The notes under the pieces: model-generated
Told to the model about the DNA's origin: nothing
Database searches by the model: none
What the model saw: the letters and a program-made list of their open reading frames with translations, nothing else
In this document: positions 6,438-9,208 of the stretch, in pieces
How positions within the stretch are numbered: the stretch's first letter is position 1
How the letters are laid out: the number at the start of each line of letters is the position of its first letter
Assembly: GCA_030824725.1 (NCBI GenBank)
Contig: JAPJRE010000143.1
Span: 1-9,208 of the forward strand
Source: Sphingomonas sp.
Lineage (GTDB): Bacteria > Pseudomonadota > Alphaproteobacteria > Sphingomonadales > Sphingomonadaceae
Direction: 5' to 3'
Length of the DNA stretch: 9,208 nucleotides
Position numbers and translations under genes: made by a program

Positions 6438-7480
6438 TCCTCGAAGGCAAACATACCCGTTCGATCGCGCGCACCGCGGACGGCAAGGGTATTCGCATCC
6501 TCGACCAGCGCCAACTCCCTTGGGAAATCCGCTGGGTCGAGCTGCGCGACCTTGATGCCGCCGCCGTGGCGATCCGCGAAATGTGGACGCGCGGCGCGCC
6601 GATGATCGGGGCGACGGCTGCGTACGGCCTCGCCATGGCGCTGGTGGTGGATGCCAGCGACGCAGGGCTCGATGCCGCCTATGCGACGTTGGTCGAGACG
6701 CGGCCTACCGCGATCAACCTGCGCTGGGCCCTCGATCAGGTCCGCGCGGCGGTGCAGGCGCTGCCGGAAGTGGAGCGCGCCGCTGCTGCGTATGCGCGCG
6801 CCGACGCGATCTGCGACGAGGACGCCGAACTCTGCCGTGCGATCGGCGAACATGGGCTGGACCTGCTCCGCGACCTTCACGCCAGGCACCCGGACCGGCC
6901 GCTCAACATTCTCACCCATTGCAACGCCGGCTGGCTGGCGACGGTGGACTATGGCACCGCGACGGCGCCGATCTATCTCGCGCACGATGCCGGCATCCCC
7001 GTGCACGTCTGGGTCGATGAGACGCGCCCGCGCAACCAGGGCGCGCTGCTCACCGCCTTCGAGCTGCGCAACCACGGCGTGCCGCACACGGTGATCGCCG
7101 ACAATGCCGGCGGGCTGCTGATGATGCAGGAGCAGGTGGACGCGGTGATCGTCGGGACCGATCGGGTGACCGCCGATGGTGATGTCTGCAACAAGATCGG
7201 CACCTATCTGAAGGCGCTCGCCGCGCACGACAATGGCGTGCCCTTCTATGTCGCGCTCCCCTACACGACCTTCGATCCGGCAACCGCCAGCGGCGCCGAT
7301 ATCCCGATCGAGGCGCGCTCGCCCGAGGAAGTGACGCGGCTCACCGGCCCCGACGAGACTGGGCGCATCGCGACGATCCGCGTCACGGACTCCCCGGCGT
7401 TCAACCCCGCCTTCGATGTGACCCCGGCGCGACTGGTCACCGGCTACATCACCGAGCGCGGGGTGCTTGACCGCATCTGA
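6434..7480 (+). CDS. mtnA: Methylthioribose-1-phosphate isomerase
   Basis: It isomerises 5-methylthioribose-1-phosphate to methylthioribulose-1-phosphate, the substrate of MtnB, so the last gene of the cluster encodes the earliest step. It belongs to the eIF2B-like family. Signatures are TRGAPMIGATAAYGLA (52-67), NILTHCNAGWLAT with catalytic Cys163, and VGTDRVTADGDVCNKIGTY with catalytic Asp243; the pair aligns with Cys160 and Asp240 of the Bacillus enzyme as I recall. The 348 residues are normal. It starts with GTG at 6434, overlapping the mtnC stop by 4 bases; GGAG (6422-6425) lies 8 bases upstream and KHTRSI is where such proteins begin, which supports this start. The HNG near 265-268 and LPYTTFDPAT are also typical. 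The stop is 4 bases from that of the facing aminotransferase. Confidence 0.97.
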   Translation: MILEGKHTRSIARTADGKGIRILDQRQLPWEIRWVELRDLDAAAVAIREMWTRGAPMIGATAAYGLAMALVVDASDAGLDAAYATLVETRPTAINLRWALDQVRAAVQALPEVERAAAAYARADAICDEDAELCRAIGEHGLDLLRDLHARHPDRPLNILTHCNAGWLATVDYGTATAPIYLAHDAGIPVHVWVDETRPRNQGALLTAFELRNHGVPHTVIADNAGGLLMMQEQVDAVIVGTDRVTADGDVCNKIGTYLKALAAHDNGVPFYVALPYTTFDPATASGADIPIEARSPEEVTRLTGPDETGRIATIRVTDSPAFNPAFDVTPARLVTGYITERGVLDRI

Positions 7481-7484
7481 GGCG

Positions 7485-8639
7485 TCAGTCCAATGCCGCG
7501 CGCCACGCCTGCACGCGGGCGAGTGCCTCGTCGAGCACCGCGTCTTCCTTGACGAAGCAGAAGCGGACGACGTTTGTCACGGCATCCTCGGCATAGAAGG
7601 CCGAGACCGGAATCGTCGCGACCTTGGCCTCGTCGGTCAGGCGCTCGCTGAAGGTCACGTCGCCCATCGCCAGACCCGAGGCGGTGAGGTCGACCGACAG
7701 GAAATAGGTCGCCGCACTTGGCAGCACCGCGAAGCCGGCGTCGCGCAGGCCCGAAGCGAGCCGGTCGCGCCCGGCCTGGAAACGGTCGCGGGCGTCCTGC
7801 ACCCAGCCGTCCTGCGTCGCCAGCCCCTCGGCCACCGCCCATTGCAGGTTGGGCGGGGTGGTGAAGGTGAGGAACTGGTGCGCCTTGGCCAGCATGCGGG
7901 CGAGGGGCGGGGCAGCGCACATCCAGCCGACCTTGAAGCCGGTCAGCGCGAAGATCTTGCCCGCGCTGCCGATCTTCACCGTGCGCTCGCGCATGCCGGG
8001 GAAGCCGATCAGCGGCAGATGGCGCGCGCCGTCGAAGGTGACATGCTCCCAAACCTCGTCGCAGATCGCGGTGAGATCGTGCGCGACGCAGAAATCGGCG
8101 AGCATCGCCAGGTCCTCGGCGCTGGTCATCGTCGCGGCAGGGTTGAGCGGGTTGTTGAGCAGGATCAGCCGGGTCTTTGGCGTCACCGCAGCTTCCAGCG
8201 CCGCGCGCTCGATCCGCCATTCGGGCGGGCTGAGGCGGACGAAGCGCGGCACGCCGCCGGCGCGGCGGATCAGCGGCACATAGGCGTCGTAGAGCGGCTG
8301 GAAGCAAAGCACCTCGTCGCCGGGCTCGACCAGCGCCAGGAGTGCCGCGGCAAGCGCCTCGGTCGCGCCGGAGGTGATGATCACTTCCTCGACGGCAAGG
8401 TTGAGCGCCTGATGGCGGGCATAGTGATCGGCCACCGCCTGGCGCAACTCGGGCAACCCGGCCATCGGCGGGTACTGATTGGACTTTTCCAGTACGGCGC
8501 GCGCAGCGGCCTCCAGCACCGCCTCGGGCCCGCGGCCATCGGCAAAGCCCTGGCCCAGATTGATCGCGCCGTTCGCGCGGGCGCGGGCGGACATGGCTTC
8601 GAAGATGGTGGTGCCCATCGAGGAATAGATCGGGTTCAT
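7485..8639 (-). CDS. PLP-dependent aminotransferase, class I/II, YbdL (methionine aminotransferase)-like
   Basis: A fold-type I aminotransferase of 384 residues. The PLP lysine is Lys228 in GSAGKIFALTGFKVGW; Asn166 (NNPLNP), Asp194 (ICDEVWEH) and the substrate-carboxylate Arg359 (VVRFCF) are in place. The pattern from GTTIFEAMS through INLGQGF, NQYPPMAG and TSGATEAL to HQFLTFTT closely follows E. coli YbdL and kynurenine aminotransferase III as I remember them. YbdL prefers methionine, so this enzyme could aminate 2-keto-4-methylthiobutyrate, the MtnD product, back to methionine. That role is inferred from similarity and from sitting tail to tail with mtnA; it is on the opposite strand and not in the operon. 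Related class I enzymes with other amino acid preferences cannot be excluded. No clear Shine-Dalgarno precedes the ATG at 8639; Met8 (MGTTIF) is a possible alternative start. Confidence 0.9.
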   Translation of the reverse strand: MNPIYSSMGTTIFEAMSARARANGAINLGQGFADGRGPEAVLEAAARAVLEKSNQYPPMAGLPELRQAVADHYARHQALNLAVEEVIITSGATEALAAALLALVEPGDEVLCFQPLYDAYVPLIRRAGGVPRFVRLSPPEWRIERAALEAAVTPKTRLILLNNPLNPAATMTSAEDLAMLADFCVAHDLTAICDEVWEHVTFDGARHLPLIGFPGMRERTVKIGSAGKIFALTGFKVGWMCAAPPLARMLAKAHQFLTFTTPPNLQWAVAEGLATQDGWVQDARDRFQAGRDRLASGLRDAGFAVLPSAATYFLSVDLTASGLAMGDVTFSERLTDEAKVATIPVSAFYAEDAVTNVVRFCFVKEDAVLDEALARVQAWRAALD

Positions 8640-8728
8640 CGCAGGCCGCTATGGCGGAGTGCGGTTGCGCCTTGCAAGCCGGGGGGGAACCGCCGCATGA
8701 AGAAGGCGGTTGATGACCGCGTGTGTCG

Positions 8729-8733
8729 AAGGA
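8729..8733 (+). promoter_or_regulatory. Ribosome binding site of the small membrane protein gene
   Basis: AAGGA sits 5 bases before the ATG at 8739 but only 2 before the adjoining ATG at 8736. This points to 8739 as the start and argues against the in-frame ATG at 8697, which has no such site. Confidence 0.55.
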
Positions 8734-8738
8734 AGATG

Positions 8739-8972
8739 ATGAGCAAGAAACCGCCCGTGCCCGCCGAATCGCAGTCGCCCTATCCCAAGGCCGAAGCGCC
8801 GCACGCCGGGGAAGGGGAGGCGCTCGCCGCCGCCAAGGAGATCGCGGAGGCGGCCAAGCGCCGCAAGCCGAGCACGCGCCAGATCGGCATGGGGGCCGCG
8901 ATCGGCATCGGATCGGCGGCGATCGTCGCGGGTCTGCTCTACTGGAAGGGCGGCCGCAAGGACCGCAAGTAA
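8739..8972 (+). CDS. Small single-pass membrane protein, unknown function
   Basis: I do not recognise a family. The predicted 77-residue protein has a Pro-rich, polar N-terminus (KKPPVPAESQSPYPKAEAP), an Ala/Lys/Glu stretch that could be helical (27-42), then a single hydrophobic segment at about 49-69 rich in Gly, Ala and Ile and ending in LLYW. It finishes with a basic tail (KGGRKDRK). The segment has small-residue GxxxG-like spacing (GMGAAIGIGSA), which often supports helix packing. There is no signal peptidase site. The start at 8739 is chosen by AAGGA upstream; starting at 8697 would add MKKAVDDRVCRRKM. The gene is divergent from the aminotransferase, about 100 bases apart, and there is no sign that they work together. 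Coding status is supported by the ribosome site, the sensible amino acid pattern and the clean stop, but homologues have not been checked. Confidence 0.65.
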   Translation: MSKKPPVPAESQSPYPKAEAPHAGEGEALAAAKEIAEAAKRRKPSTRQIGMGAAIGIGSAAIVAGLLYWKGGRKDRK

Positions 8973-9208
8973 TCCGCGAAGGGGGGCGCGGCGCAGCAAT
9001 AGCGCGGGCGCCCGCCGCTCCGATCACGACGCACGATCGAGGTCCGCGCATGCAATCTGCGCGACTTCGTACTATAACCTAGGCACTGCCGCGCGATCCC
9101 GAGCTATTCGGAGGATCCGACCCGGGCCGCTGCCTTTGCACGCCATATCCAAGCTTTCCCTGGGCGCCCTACGCGCTCCTACGGGGCATTGTTTATGCGC
9201 CCGGTGAC
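8973..9208. other. Right-end region without a supported gene
   Basis: I find no tRNA, rRNA or convincing ORF here. TATAAC (9073-9078) could be a rightward -10 box, with only a poor match at the -35 position near 9050. About 17 bases on, 9095-9117 can fold as a hairpin: GATCC/GGATC plus CGA/TCG, with a two-base bulge and a five-base loop. GGGCGCCC (9162-9169) is a perfect palindrome. An ATG at 9195 opens a frame that leaves the window after five codons, too short to judge. Together these would fit the promoter and leader of a gene beyond the right edge. Confidence 0.35.

Noticed and set aside
7444..9051. Very long open frames antiparallel or shifted to the aminotransferase gene (over 500 codons on one strand, about 500 on the other)
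   Set aside because: They are rich in Arg, Ala and Pro or in His and Gly with no recognisable motif, and overlap a clear aminotransferase; this is expected in high-GC DNA. Only the last 77 codons of the + strand frame look like a gene.
9048..9170. Cloning-vector polylinker or assembly contamination suggested by several restriction-type palindromes
   Set aside because: The sites are spread over about 120 bases with ordinary sequence between them and do not form a known linker order.

Overview
The window is GC-rich and densely coded. Its proteins look like those of an alphaproteobacterium, most likely a sphingomonad (Sphingomonas or a relative). This placement rests on codon use, on the style of the NAD synthase and kinase proteins, and on a GC-rich palindromic intergenic repeat of a kind I associate with that group. 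I ran no database search.

Layout, left to right: (1) the 3' part of a membrane hybrid sensor histidine kinase with a C-terminal receiver domain, on the + strand and cut by the left window edge; (2) nadE, a glutamine-dependent NAD+ synthetase on the - strand, converging on the kinase gene with a 5-base gap; (3) a 168-base hairpin-rich palindromic repeat between nadE and the next gene; (4) a Tat/lipoprotein-type L,D-transpeptidase-like protein on the - strand; (5) a 262-base divergent intergenic region; (6) a four-gene + strand methionine-salvage cluster, mtnB-mtnD-mtnC-mtnA, with 4-base overlaps at the B/D and C/A junctions; (7) a class I/II aminotransferase on the - strand that resembles the methionine aminotransferase YbdL and converges on mtnA with a 4-base gap; (8) a small single-pass membrane protein gene of unknown function, divergent from the aminotransferase; (9) about 236 bases at the right end with no gene I can support.

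The mtn genes recycle the methylthio group left over from S-adenosylmethionine use. MtnA isomerises methylthioribose-1-phosphate, MtnB dehydrates it, MtnC (a fused enolase/phosphatase) makes acireductone, and MtnD oxidises that to 2-keto-4-methylthiobutyrate and formate. The adjacent aminotransferase is a good candidate for the last step to methionine. The entry enzyme (MTA phosphorylase MtnP, or nucleosidase plus kinase MtnK) is not in the window.

I do not see a defence island, CRISPR array, insertion sequence or prophage. The points most worth a second look are the nested palindromic element at 3450-3617, the truncated kinase N-terminus that resembles the last helix of an ethylene-receptor-type sensor, the possible completion of the salvage pathway by the facing aminotransferase, and a perfect 14-base palindrome upstream of the transpeptidase gene.
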